Part shown: positions 6,523-14,895 of the stretch, piece after piece | How the letters are laid out: each line of letters opens with the position of its first letter | How positions within the stretch are numbered: the stretch's first letter is position 1 | DNA from: CAZEZY01 sp964516635 | GTDB taxonomy: Bacteria; Pseudomonadota; Gammaproteobacteria; Burkholderiales; Burkholderiaceae_C | Length of the DNA: 24,824 nt | Assembly (NCBI GenBank): GCA_964516635.1 | Contig: CAZEZY010000023.1 | Span: forward strand, 1-24,824 | Direction of reading: 5' to 3' | Made by a program: the position numbers and the translations under genes | Notes under the pieces: model-generated | Database searches by the model: none | The model's input: only the letters and a program-made list of their open reading frames with translations | What the model was told of the DNA's origin: nothing

Positions 6523-7497
6523 TCAACAGACTCCGAAAGTGATGCCAGAGGCCTGCAGGTAGCGGCGATAGGCGGCACTGAGCCGGTCGGCGGCACTGTG
6601 GGCTTCGCCACCGCTCAGCGGCAGCCGGCTGGGCTGCTGGGACTCGAGGATGGGCTGGTCCTGCGAGAAGATGGTGACCTGAAAATCGCGCAGCGCTTCG
6701 TCGGACGAATCGACGTCGGTGGTGTACTGGGCAAACCACAAGCGACAGGTGTCTGGCGTGGTGGGGCAAGCCCAGATGGTGTAGCTGTCCTGGGGGCCAC
6801 CGGCGTCTCCCTGCTTGGTCAGCAGGGCGCTGTAGGGGCTGAGGACTTCATAGCGGTAGGTCACCCAGTCCCCGCCTTCGGCAGCTGCCGTGGCTCGGGG
6901 CTGCCAGGCCTTGTAGGCTTCGATGACCGGGCGGCCATCGGGGGTGTGCGTGACTTCGTAGGGGGGTACTTCCGGGTGCTGGGCATCGCCGAGCCAGTCA
7001 CGGTGGACAAAGGCGAAATGTGACGTGTCGAGAAAATTTTCCACGGCACGGGGCGCACTCGTGGCCACATCAAAAGGCCCATACATGAGGTGGCGTGCCG
7101 GCAAATGGGCCAGATCGGGAATGCCAGGCAGCGGGTGACCGGGGGATGCGGACGCATCCGCCAGACGAACCCAGACCAGCCCGAGCGCCACACGGGCTTC
7201 GTGACGGCATGCGGCATGCACCGGGGCAGGCTGGAATGCCGGCTGGGCAGGAATGGCGACGCATCGGCCGTCGCCCGCAAATCGCCAGCCATGGTAGGGA
7301 CATTGAAGGTGTCCGTTCACCACCTCGCCCAGGGACAGGCGGGCACCTCGGTGGGGGCAGCGGTCGGCCAGGACAGCCACCTCACCGTCGGGCTGGCGCC
7401 AGAGCACCAGCCCCTCACCGAGCAGCCGGACCGCCAGGGGCTGGTCGCCCACGGCTTCGATGCCGGCCACCGGCCACCAGCCCTGGCGCTCCTTCAT
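6523..7497 (-). CDS. Rieske non-heme iron oxygenase, VanA/NdmA-like single-component terminal oxygenase
   Basis: A 324-residue Rieske oxygenase. The [2Fe-2S] site is CPH at 47-49 and CPYH at 66-69. The mononuclear iron site is ENFLDTSHFAFVH: bridging Asp157, ligands His160 and His165, then Asp280 in SQDQPILESQQP, an arrangement matching dicamba monooxygenase and the methylxanthine demethylases NdmA/NdmB. Members of this short, alpha-only group usually remove methyl groups from O or N using electrons from a separate reductase. None is in the window. The start at 7497 overlaps the BMP lipoprotein stop by 1 nt, and the next gene, adenine deaminase, starts 1 nt after its stop. That context suggests a purine or N-alkylpurine substrate. 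The exact substrate is unknown. Generic annotation would be aromatic ring-hydroxylating dioxygenase alpha subunit. Confidence 0.88.
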   Translation of the reverse strand: MKERQGWWPVAGIEAVGDQPLAVRLLGEGLVLWRQPDGEVAVLADRCPHRGARLSLGEVVNGHLQCPYHGWRFAGDGRCVAIPAQPAFQPAPVHAACRHEARVALGLVWVRLADASASPGHPLPGIPDLAHLPARHLMYGPFDVATSAPRAVENFLDTSHFAFVHRDWLGDAQHPEVPPYEVTHTPDGRPVIEAYKAWQPRATAAAEGGDWVTYRYEVLSPYSALLTKQGDAGGPQDSYTIWACPTTPDTCRLWFAQYTTDVDSSDEALRDFQVTIFSQDQPILESQQPSRLPLSGGEAHSAADRLSAAYRRYLQASGITFGVC

Positions 7498-8636
7498 CAC
7501 TTGCCTGCCGGAACGCGACCTTCCACACCACGCACAAAGAAGTTCACGCCGTCTTTCCAGGCGCGGTCGGCTTTCACGCCAGCGGCGAGCACTTCCTTGC
7601 CGGTGTTGTCGGCAATGGGGCCGGTGAAGGGCTCGAACGTGCCTGCCTTCATGCCGGCCTTGATTTCCTCGACCTTGGCTTTGGCTTCGGCGGGAACAAA
7701 GTCGGCGATCTTGATCAGGTCGTTCAGGTCTTCCTTGACGCCCCACACCGTGCGCTTGGTTTCCCAGGTGCCGGCCCGCAGCTCTTCAATGGACTTCACG
7801 TAGTATGGGGTCCAGTTGACGATGGCCGAGGCCAGGTGGGCGTTGGGGGCAAAGGCGCTCATGTCGCTGTCCCAGCCGAAGGCGAACTTGCCATTGCGCT
7901 CGGCGGTCTGGAGCACGGCGGTGGAGTCGGTGTTCTGCAACAGCACATCCGCTCCCTGGTTCAGCAGGGCCTGAGCGGCTTCGCTTTCCTTGGGTGGGTC
8001 AAACCAGGTGTTGACCCACACCACGCGGACCTTCACGTCGGGGCGAACGGTCTGGGCGCCCAGGGTGAAGGCGTTGATGTTGCGCAGGACTTCCGGAATC
8101 GGGAAGGAGCCCACAAAGCCCAGGGTACCTGTTTTGGTCATGTGACCAGCGATCACACCGGCCATGTAGGTGTCTTGGTAGAAGCTGGCGTCGTAGATGC
8201 GCATGTTGGGCGCGGTCTTGTAGCCGGTGGCGTGCTCGAACTTGACATTCGGAAACTCTTCAGCCACTTTCAGCATGGTTTCCATGTAGCCGAAAGAGGT
8301 ACCGAAGATGATGTCATTGCCCTGCTGCGCCAGATCACGGAAGACACGCTCGGCATCGGCGCCGTAGGGCACGCTTTCGATGTAGGTGGTCTGCACCTGG
8401 CCACCGAAGTGGGCCTCCACGCCTTTGCGACCCAGGTCGTGGGCGAAACTCCAGCCGGCATCGCCCACCGGGCCGATGTAGACCCAGGCTGCCTTCGTGA
8501 CCTTGGGGGCCTCGACGGCTGGGGCCGGTGCGGGGGCAGCAGCTTCTTCCTTCTTGCCACAGCCAATGAGGGTGGCACTGGCCAGCGCGGTGATCGCGGC
8601 CATTTTGATGAGTGATCGTTTACTCAGGTCGGTCAT
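7497..8636 (-). CDS. BMP-family (PnrA-like) ABC substrate-binding lipoprotein for purines or nucleosides
   Basis: A 379-residue lipoprotein. A twin-basic-free signal sequence ends in the lipobox LIGC, giving lipidated Cys26, followed by an Ala/Pro-rich linker and then the BMP (basic membrane protein, PnrA/TmpC) domain starting at KAAWVYIGPVGDAGWSFAHDLG. BMP proteins are receptors for purine nucleosides, and relatives in Proteobacteria serve nucleobase or nucleoside import. Downstream of the two permeases and ATPase, it completes a YufNOPQ/NupNOPQ-type importer. The 45-nt gap before it has an AGAGGC ribosome-binding site but no obvious promoter or hairpin. It overlaps the Rieske start codon by 1 nt. 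The precise ligand is not deducible here. Confidence 0.9.
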   Translation of the reverse strand: MTDLSKRSLIKMAAITALASATLIGCGKKEEAAAPAPAPAVEAPKVTKAAWVYIGPVGDAGWSFAHDLGRKGVEAHFGGQVQTTYIESVPYGADAERVFRDLAQQGNDIIFGTSFGYMETMLKVAEEFPNVKFEHATGYKTAPNMRIYDASFYQDTYMAGVIAGHMTKTGTLGFVGSFPIPEVLRNINAFTLGAQTVRPDVKVRVVWVNTWFDPPKESEAAQALLNQGADVLLQNTDSTAVLQTAERNGKFAFGWDSDMSAFAPNAHLASAIVNWTPYYVKSIEELRAGTWETKRTVWGVKEDLNDLIKIADFVPAEAKAKVEEIKAGMKAGTFEPFTGPIADNTGKEVLAAGVKADRAWKDGVNFFVRGVEGRVPAGK

Positions 8637-8681
8637 GATTGCCTCTAAAAGGTCGGGTTGAACAGGGGAACGGGAAAACGG

Positions 8682-9602
8682 TCAGGCACCGGGGTGGAAA
8701 GGCTTGCCTATCGAAGCTGGCATGTTAGTACGAATCCAGACCGGATTTCGGGAAATCAGCACAAGAACCACCACAGTGGCCACATACGGCAGGCTGCTCA
8801 GGAACTCGGCACTGATCTGCACGCCGCGCCCCTGAAGGTAAAACTGCGCCATGGTCACGGCACCAAACAGGTAAGCGCCAAGCAAGACACGAGCCGGTCG
8901 CCAGGTGGCAAAGGTGGTCAGGGCCAGAGCAATCCAGCCCCGGCCAGCCGTCATCCCTTCGGTCCAGAGGGGCGTGTACTGGGTGGACAGGTAGGCGCCG
9001 GCGAGCCCGCAGAGACTGCCGCCCACGACCACCGCCAGCCAGCGAATGAAACGCACCGGGTAGCCCAGGGCGTGCGCCGATTCGGGGTTTTCGCCGACAC
9101 TGCGCAGCACCAGGCCCGGACGGGTACGGTAGAAAAACCAGATCATCCCGAATGCAATGGCCAATCCCACCCATACCATGCCGTCAAGGCGGGCCATGCC
9201 GGGCCCGATCACCGGCACATCGGCCCAGATGGAGGGCGTGCTGACCATCTTGCTCGAGAGGTTCTCGCGGGTGTAAGTGACACCGGCAAAAGCGGAAAAC
9301 CCCACCCCGAACAACGACAGCGCCAGCCCCGTGGCGTACTGATTGGTGTTGAGCCAGATGACCAGCACACCGAAAATCCCGGCCAGCACGGCACCCGCGA
9401 GCATGCCGGCACCCAGTCCGGCCAGACCACTGCCGGTGTGCACCACGGTGGCAAAACCCGCCAGAGCGGCACACAGCATCATGCCTTCGGCGCCCAGGTT
9501 GACGATGCCGGCCTTTTCGTTGAGCAGCAAGCCCAGCGCTGCAATGGCCAGCACCGTCCCGGCGTTGAGCGAGGTGGCGATGTTGAGAAAGAACACTTCC
9601 AT
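8682..9602 (-). CDS. Nucleoside/nucleobase ABC importer permease (YufQ/NupQ-like)
   Basis: A 306-residue permease of the branched-chain-permease fold with about eight to ten hydrophobic helices. The NEKAGIVNLGAEGMMLCAALAG segment at residues 28-49 is the conserved motif of the guanosine/purine importer permeases, and ENPESAHALGYPVRFIRW is the cytoplasmic loop that contacts the ATPase. It pairs with the permease encoded immediately upstream, 3 nt away. The ribosome-binding site is a weak G-run, consistent with translational coupling. Confidence 0.9.
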   Translation of the reverse strand: MEVFFLNIATSLNAGTVLAIAALGLLLNEKAGIVNLGAEGMMLCAALAGFATVVHTGSGLAGLGAGMLAGAVLAGIFGVLVIWLNTNQYATGLALSLFGVGFSAFAGVTYTRENLSSKMVSTPSIWADVPVIGPGMARLDGMVWVGLAIAFGMIWFFYRTRPGLVLRSVGENPESAHALGYPVRFIRWLAVVVGGSLCGLAGAYLSTQYTPLWTEGMTAGRGWIALALTTFATWRPARVLLGAYLFGAVTMAQFYLQGRGVQISAEFLSSLPYVATVVVLVLISRNPVWIRTNMPASIGKPFHPGA

Positions 9603-9605
9603 GAA

Positions 9606-10670
9606 TCAGCCCCCCCGCCGCTTCAGCCGGACGCGGTAGTGAATGAGCGTGTCGCAGGCGAGCAGCGAAAACAGCAGCAGGCCCTGAAACACGCCGTTGA
9701 TGGACTTGGGCAGGCCCAGTCGCGACTGAGCCAGTTCGCCACCAATATAGAACATGCTCATGAGAATGGCCGAAAACACAATCCCCACCGGATGCAGTCG
9801 ACCCACGAAGGCCACGATGATGGCGGCGAATCCGTAACCCACCGGGATGTGGGGTGTGAGCTGCCCGATGGGGCCGGCCACTTCCAGCGCACCCGCCAGC
9901 CCGGCGGCACCGCCAGACACCAGCAGAGCCACCCAGAGGGCCTTGCGCGACGAAAACCCGGCATAGCGCGCCGCTGCCGGTGCCAAGCCACCCACCTGCT
10001 GGGCGTAACCCGCGTGGGTACGGAACATGAACAGCCACATCAGCGCGACACCGGCCAGGGCGATCACCACCCCGATATTCGCCCGAAAACCGTCAATCAG
10101 ACGCGGTATCAGCGCAGCCCGGTCAAAGGTTTTGGTCTGGGGCATGTTGAAGCCCATCGGATCTTTCCAGGGGCCGAACACCAGATAGTTCAGGATCTGT
10201 ACCGCCACATAGACCAGCATCAGGCTGACCAGGATCTCGTTGGCATTGAAGCGATCGCGCAGGAGCGCCGTGATACCTGCCCACAGCATGCCTCCGACCA
10301 CCCCACCCAGGAGCACAGCCGGCACCAGCCAGACGCCCCAGCTGCGGTCGGCCGACAACGCCACGCCCGCCGCAAAGATGGCACCGATCACGAACTGCCC
10401 CTCGGCACCGATGTTCCAGACGTTGGAGCGGAAACACAAAGCCAGCCCCAGCGCGATGATGAGCAGCGGCGTGGCCTTGAGCGCCAGCTCTGACCAGGCA
10501 TAAGGCGACTGGATGGGTTCCCAGAAGAAAATCTGCAGCCCCCGCACCGGGTCTTTGCCCAGGGCCGTGAACAGGATGACCCCGATCACCACCGTGATGA
10601 GCAACGCCAGCAGCGGCGAGGCCCAGGTCCAGACCGGCGAGGCCTGCGGGCGAGGTTCAAGCCGGAGCAT
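9606..10670 (-). CDS. Nucleoside/nucleobase ABC importer permease (YufP/NupP-like)
   Basis: A 354-residue membrane permease, larger partner of the preceding-family protein. The SNVWNIGAEGQFVIGAIFAAG segment carries the NIGAEGQ motif shared by this importer class, and the protein ends in a basic tail (RVRLKRRGG). Its ATG at 10670 has a strong GGAGGTG ribosome-binding site and lies inside the last codons of the ATPase gene (14-nt overlap), showing operon organisation. Together with its partner it forms the transmembrane channel of the importer. Confidence 0.9.
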   Translation of the reverse strand: MLRLEPRPQASPVWTWASPLLALLITVVIGVILFTALGKDPVRGLQIFFWEPIQSPYAWSELALKATPLLIIALGLALCFRSNVWNIGAEGQFVIGAIFAAGVALSADRSWGVWLVPAVLLGGVVGGMLWAGITALLRDRFNANEILVSLMLVYVAVQILNYLVFGPWKDPMGFNMPQTKTFDRAALIPRLIDGFRANIGVVIALAGVALMWLFMFRTHAGYAQQVGGLAPAAARYAGFSSRKALWVALLVSGGAAGLAGALEVAGPIGQLTPHIPVGYGFAAIIVAFVGRLHPVGIVFSAILMSMFYIGGELAQSRLGLPKSINGVFQGLLLFSLLACDTLIHYRVRLKRRGG

Positions 10671-12201
10671 GGCTCACCTCCCGGGCAGGCACGTCCCACA
10701 GACCCGACATCCACTCGCCGATCCGCTCGACCGTGGCCTCGGCGCGAGGCACTGATGGCGACAACCGACCCTTCGCAATGACATGCAGGCGATCGCAGAT
10801 CTCGAACAACTCGTCGAGTTCTTCACTCACCACCAGCACGGCACAGCCGGCGTCGCGTAAGGCCAGGATTTCGCCCCGGATCTGGGCAGAGGCGCCGACG
10901 TCAACCCCCCAGGTGGGCTGACTGACCACCAGGACCGTCGGCTTGGCGTCAATTTCGCGACCGACGATGAATTTCTGCAGGTTACCACCCGACAGCGATC
11001 GGGCAGCCGCACCCGGGCCGTTGGCCTTGACCTTGAAGCGGGTGATGATGTCGGTGGCCTGCTTCTCCAGCTGGCCCAGCCGCAGCCAGCCCAGGGGGCC
11101 GATGGCGTCTCGGCGCGACAGGAGCAGGTTCTGCGCCAGACTGAGTGAGGGCACCGCACCCCGGCCCAGCCGTTCCTCGGGCACAAAGTGCAGACCGAAC
11201 TTGCGCCGCCGCCCCGGACCCTGGCGCGAAACATCGGTACCGGCCAGATGGATGCTGCCCACGGGCGCGCGGGGATTTTCACCGGACAGGCAGGCCAGGA
11301 GTTCACCCTGGCCGTTGCCCGACACCCCGGCGATGCCCACAATTTCACCCGAACGCACGTCCAGTGTCACCCCGTGCAGATCGGTTCCAAAGGGGTCTCC
11401 GCTGGGCAGACTGAGCCCGCTCACGGCCAGCATCACATCGCCTGCCTGCTGTGGTCGGGGCACCAGCACAGGCGGTTCCGCCCCAATCATCAGTCGGCTG
11501 AGCGAGGCATTGCTCTCCTCGCGGGGATCACACACACCCGTGACCTTGCCGCCGCGCATGACGGTACAGGCATCGCAGAGTTCGCGAATTTCATGCAGTT
11601 TGTGGCTGATGTAGAGGATGCTGCAGCCCTCTGAAGCCAGCAGACGCAACACCACGAAGAGCTTCTCCACCGCCTGCGGGGTGAGCACCGATGTGGGCTC
11701 GTCCAGAATGAGCAGCTGGGGACTGGCCAGCAAGGCGCGGATGATCTCGACGCGCTGCATTTCGCCCACGCTCAGCGAGTGCACGGGCCGCTCGGGATCG
11801 ATGTCGAGTCCGTACTCGCGGGCCTTGATGCCGATGCTTTCGCCCACCTCGCGCAAGCCGAGAGACTTGTCCAGTCCCAGCCAGACGTTTTCGGCCACGG
11901 TCAGGGTGTCGAACAGGCTGAAATGCTGGAATACCATGGCAACCCCCAGCGCGCGCGCCTCCTGCGGGTTGCGGATGTGCACCGCCTTGCCATTGAACAG
12001 CATGGCGCCGTCATCAGGCTTGACGGAACCGTAGATGATCTTCATCAGCGTGGACTTGCCCGCCCCGTTCTCACCCAGCACGGCATGGATGCTGCCGGGC
12101 GCCACCTCCAGGGAAACCTGGTCGTTGGCCAGCACACCGGGGTAGCGCTTGGTGATCTGTGTCAGCTGCAGCCGGGGCGTGTGGTGCGTCGGTTGGGTCA
12201 T
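10657..12201 (-). CDS. Nucleoside/nucleobase ABC importer ATPase, tandem ABC domains (YufO/NupO-like)
   Basis: A 514-residue protein with two ABC domains. Domain 1 is canonical: Walker A GENGAGKST (43-51), FQHFSLFDTLTVAEN Q-loop region (91-105), signature LSVGEMQR (143-150) and Walker B LLILDEPTS (163-171). Domain 2 has an intact signature LSGGNLQK but a Walker A reduced to AGVSGNGQGE without Lys, and Walker B reads VVSQPTWGVD with Gln in place of the catalytic Glu. Such asymmetry is usual in the sugar/nucleoside importer ATPases, so one composite site probably hydrolyses ATP. The start codon overlaps the LysR stop in an ATGA, so expression follows the regulator gene directly. Confidence 0.92.
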   Translation of the reverse strand: MTQPTHHTPRLQLTQITKRYPGVLANDQVSLEVAPGSIHAVLGENGAGKSTLMKIIYGSVKPDDGAMLFNGKAVHIRNPQEARALGVAMVFQHFSLFDTLTVAENVWLGLDKSLGLREVGESIGIKAREYGLDIDPERPVHSLSVGEMQRVEIIRALLASPQLLILDEPTSVLTPQAVEKLFVVLRLLASEGCSILYISHKLHEIRELCDACTVMRGGKVTGVCDPREESNASLSRLMIGAEPPVLVPRPQQAGDVMLAVSGLSLPSGDPFGTDLHGVTLDVRSGEIVGIAGVSGNGQGELLACLSGENPRAPVGSIHLAGTDVSRQGPGRRRKFGLHFVPEERLGRGAVPSLSLAQNLLLSRRDAIGPLGWLRLGQLEKQATDIITRFKVKANGPGAAARSLSGGNLQKFIVGREIDAKPTVLVVSQPTWGVDVGASAQIRGEILALRDAGCAVLVVSEELDELFEICDRLHVIAKGRLSPSVPRAEATVERIGEWMSGLWDVPAREVSHAPA

Positions 12202-13238
12202 GCAACGGGCAGGTTCTGGGCGTGCGGATGGGCACGGGAAGGCCGGGGGCCAGCGTTACGCCGTTTCCTGGCCGGCACGGGCACAGGTGCCTCGTCGAGC
12301 GAAGGATCGTCTTGTCGCAAACCGGTGGCCACGGTCTTGATGGCGTCTCTCAGCCACTGGGCGGCTGGCGAGGCATGGGTGCGTTCGTGCCACAACTGGT
12401 AATACATCAGTCGGGGAAACGGCACCGGGCAAGGCAGGATGTCCACCGGGAGCAGATCGACGAATCGTTCGCAGAACTGGCGCCCCGACGTGAGCACAAG
12501 CAAGGTCGATGCCACCATGGCCGGGATGAGGCTGAAGTGCGGGCTGCGCGCCGTGATGTTCCGGTTCAGCCCCAGCGTGGCCAGGTGCATGTCGATCACG
12601 CCGCGCGCGCCCGGGTGGGTGGGTGTAGGGGCAATGTGTTCGGCCTGAAGCCAGTCCTCGACCGTCCAACCCCGCCGCGCCGCCGGGTGATGCCTCGACA
12701 CCATGCAGACGACCTCGTCGCCGAACAGTCGCCCCAGATGCAGATCCCCGGGGGGTTGTGGCCAGTTCCCGATCACGACATCCACTTCACCCTGCGCCAG
12801 TCGGCGGTGATAGTCGGAGTCGCCCGACAGGGGATGGATCTCGATGGCGCACAGCGGCGCACGGGTTTTCAGGTGGGTGACCAACTGGGGCAGGAAAAAC
12901 GGGTCCAGGTAATCGCTGGCGGCCAGCGTGAAGGTATGGCGAGCCGTGAGCGGATCGAACCGTCGGGCGTCGGCAAACATCACCTCGGCGGCACGCAGGA
13001 TGTGGGCAGCGGGCTCCACCATCCGCAACCCGGCGGGTGTGGGCACCATGCCGGTGCCTGAACGCACCAGCAAGGGGTCTCCCGAGAGCTCCCTTAGCCG
13101 GCGCAGCGCCGCGCTCACCGCCGGCTGGTACATGCCGAGGCGCAAAGCCGCTCGAGACACATTGCGTTCAGTCAACACCGTGTGAAGGACCCGGATGAGA
13201 TGGAGGTCTATCTTGTCGAAAAGCTGCTGGTCTTTCAT
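12198..13238 (-). CDS. LysR-type transcriptional regulator of the purine cluster
   Basis: A 346-residue LysR family regulator. The N-terminal winged helix-turn-helix covers about residues 8-66 (NVSRAALRLGMYQPAVSAALRRLREL, then GDPLLVR and TPAG), followed by a periplasmic-binding-like effector domain of the NodD/LinR-like type. An extra basic, Pro-rich tail of about 40 residues follows the fold. It is the first gene of the transport/deaminase series and lies 72 nt from the divergent xdhA, so it probably controls both directions with a purine intermediate as effector (inference). ATG 13238 was preferred over 13271 because an AGGA box stands 6 nt before it and the upstream residues do not match the family. 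The start codon lies within a 26-bp dyad. Confidence 0.9.
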   Translation of the reverse strand: MKDQQLFDKIDLHLIRVLHTVLTERNVSRAALRLGMYQPAVSAALRRLRELSGDPLLVRSGTGMVPTPAGLRMVEPAAHILRAAEVMFADARRFDPLTARHTFTLAASDYLDPFFLPQLVTHLKTRAPLCAIEIHPLSGDSDYHRRLAQGEVDVVIGNWPQPPGDLHLGRLFGDEVVCMVSRHHPAARRGWTVEDWLQAEHIAPTPTHPGARGVIDMHLATLGLNRNITARSPHFSLIPAMVASTLLVLTSGRQFCERFVDLLPVDILPCPVPFPRLMYYQLWHERTHASPAAQWLRDAIKTVATGLRQDDPSLDEAPVPVPARKRRNAGPRPSRAHPHAQNLPVA

Positions 13239-13257
13239 ACCGGATCCTGCATGAAAG
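13232..13257. promoter_or_regulatory. Strong 26-bp dyad at the LysR start, candidate operator or mRNA hairpin
   Basis: Arms CTTTCAT (13232-13238) and ATGAAAG (13251-13257) are perfect inverted repeats. The 12-nt centre contains the palindrome GGATCC (13242-13247) exactly on the axis, plus one more matching pair, so 22 of 26 positions are symmetric. The left arm contains the LysR start codon. A separate CATACCG direct repeat occurs at 13236-13242 and 13259-13265. The site could be the LysR binding site, or in the mRNA a hairpin with the start codon in the stem and the ribosome-binding site in the loop. Confidence 0.55.
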
Positions 13258-13310
13258 GCATACCGTGGCACATATGTTGCAGACTCGCAAAAAACGCTAC
13301 CCTGTCGCGC

Positions 13311-14895
13311 ATGAATTCCTCTAATTCCCAGGCTAAGGCAGAGAGCCCCCTGCAGTTCGTCAGGCGGGGCACCGTGGTGACGCTCTCGAATGTATCACCC
13401 ACACGGACGTTGCTGCAGCTACTTCGGGAAGATCTGGGTCTGAACGGCACCAAGGAGGGCTGCAACGAAGGCGATTGCGGCGCCTGCACCGTGGTGCTCG
13501 CCGAAAAAGACGGCCCAGGCCTGCGTTACCGGGCCGTGAACAGTTGCATCCGCATGGCCCGTTCCATCCACGGCCAGGCGCTCTGGACGGTGGAAGACCT
13601 GACGGCCGACCCCTTGATCGACCGTCAGGGTGCCCAGCTCCACCCCGCCCAGCAGGCCATGGTCGAGTGCCATGGTTCCCAGTGTGGCTTCTGCNNNNNN
13701 NNNNGGTTTCGTGATGAGCCTGTTTGGCACCTACCAGAACCGCGTGTGCCAGGGTCAAACCGTGAGCCGGGAGGTGGCCCAGGCCGATCTCTCCGGCAAC
13801 CTGTGCCGTTGCACCGGTTACCGGCCGATTCTGGAGGCCGCCCAGACCATGGCGGCTCTTCCGCCCGCTCAGGTCAACGAAAAAGCCGTTCGGCGCCTGC
13901 TGGACAACATCCCGCCGTCAGAAGCGGCCACCGGTTATCTGGCGCCCGTGACCCTGGAAGGGTTGCTGCGCGCCCGCCGCGAGCATCCCCAGGCGCAGCT
14001 GGTGGCCGGTTGTACCGATGTGGGCCTGTGGGTCAACAAGGGCCATCAGACATTCGCTGAAGTGCTGGACGTGACCCAGGCGGCCGAACTGCGTGTGATC
14101 GAAAAGCACCCGCATCACCTGGCGATCGGTGCCGGGGTCCGGCTGTCGGACGCGTTGGACGCGCTCGTGAAAGACAGGCCCCAGCTGGCCACGTTTGCCG
14201 AGCGATTTGCCGGCCTGCCGGTGCGGCAGTCGGGAACGCTCGTGGGCAACGTGGCCAATGGTTCCCCGATCGGGGATTCGATGCCGCTGCTGATCGCCCT
14301 GGGCGCCAGCGTGGTGCTCATGCGCTGGGCGGGTTCAGGCAGCAAGGGGCGCATCGCACACCGCGAACTGCCACTGGAATCGTTCTACACCGGCTACCGG
14401 AAGAACCACCTGGCGGCCGATGAAATCGTGGCCTGGGTCAAGGTGCCACGGTCGCTCAAGCCCTACACCCTGGCGCGGTCCGGCGGGGAATGGACCCGGG
14501 TGTACAAGGTCTCCAAACGGTTTGACGACGACATCTCCGCCGTGTGCCTGGCCATCCGGCTGCAGATCGACCGGGGCCGCGTTGTGGACGCCCGGATCGG
14601 AGCCGGCGGTGTGGCCGCCACCCCTGCACGCGCCTGGGACACCGAAGCCGCTCTGGTGGGTCAGCCCTGGGAGGCCGATACCGTGCGGCAGGCGATGAAG
14701 GCGCTGGCGGCCGAATTCCAACCGATTTCCGACATGCGTGCCAGCGCTGACTACCGGCGCACGGTGCTCTCCCATCTGCTGTGGCGTGGCTGGCTGGACA
14801 GCCAGCATTCCGGCACAGTCCCCATCCATCTGGAACGACCCGACGCATGGGCCAGGCTGGCAACTCTGGCCATGGGACAGGAGGTGCAGTCATGA
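13311..14895 (+). CDS. xdhA: Xanthine dehydrogenase small subunit (Fe-S and FAD), interrupted by an assembly gap
   Basis: XdhA carries the two [2Fe-2S] clusters and FAD that pass electrons from the molybdenum site to NAD+. Cluster I ligands are Cys51, Cys56, Cys59 and Cys79; cluster II begins QCGFC (Cys125, Cys128), is then cut by ten Ns, and resumes at GFVMSLF with LCRCTGYRP completing it. The FAD domain shows LVAGCTDVGLWVNKG and VGNVANGSPIGDSMP. The frame after the Ns differs from the frame before them only because ten Ns were placed where the near-invariant CGFCTPGF motif needs six bases (Thr-Pro). The gene is therefore very probably intact, about 526 residues. The start at 13311 gives a standard N-terminus; no strong ribosome-binding site is seen. 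It overlaps xdhB by ATGA. Confidence 0.92.
13695..13704. other. Assembly gap (10 Ns) inside xdhA
   Basis: Ten unknown bases fall exactly between the Cys codon of QCGFC and the Gly codon of GFVMS. Family conservation predicts only two codons (Thr-Pro, six bases) here, so the run of ten is likely a placeholder of arbitrary length and creates a false frameshift. Confidence 0.95.

Noticed and set aside
8658..10493. A 611-residue open frame opposite the two permease genes
   Set aside because: Gln/His/Arg-rich low-complexity translation, no recognisable domain, fully antisense to two conserved permeases.
13270..13277. ACATATGT palindrome upstream of xdhA as a LysR box
   Set aside because: Only 8 bp and common by chance; the 26-bp dyad nearby is much stronger.
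13311..14895. xdhA as a frameshifted pseudogene or two genes
   Set aside because: The frame change coincides exactly with the ten Ns, and the motif CGFCTPGF explains six missing bases. Both halves are otherwise fully conserved.
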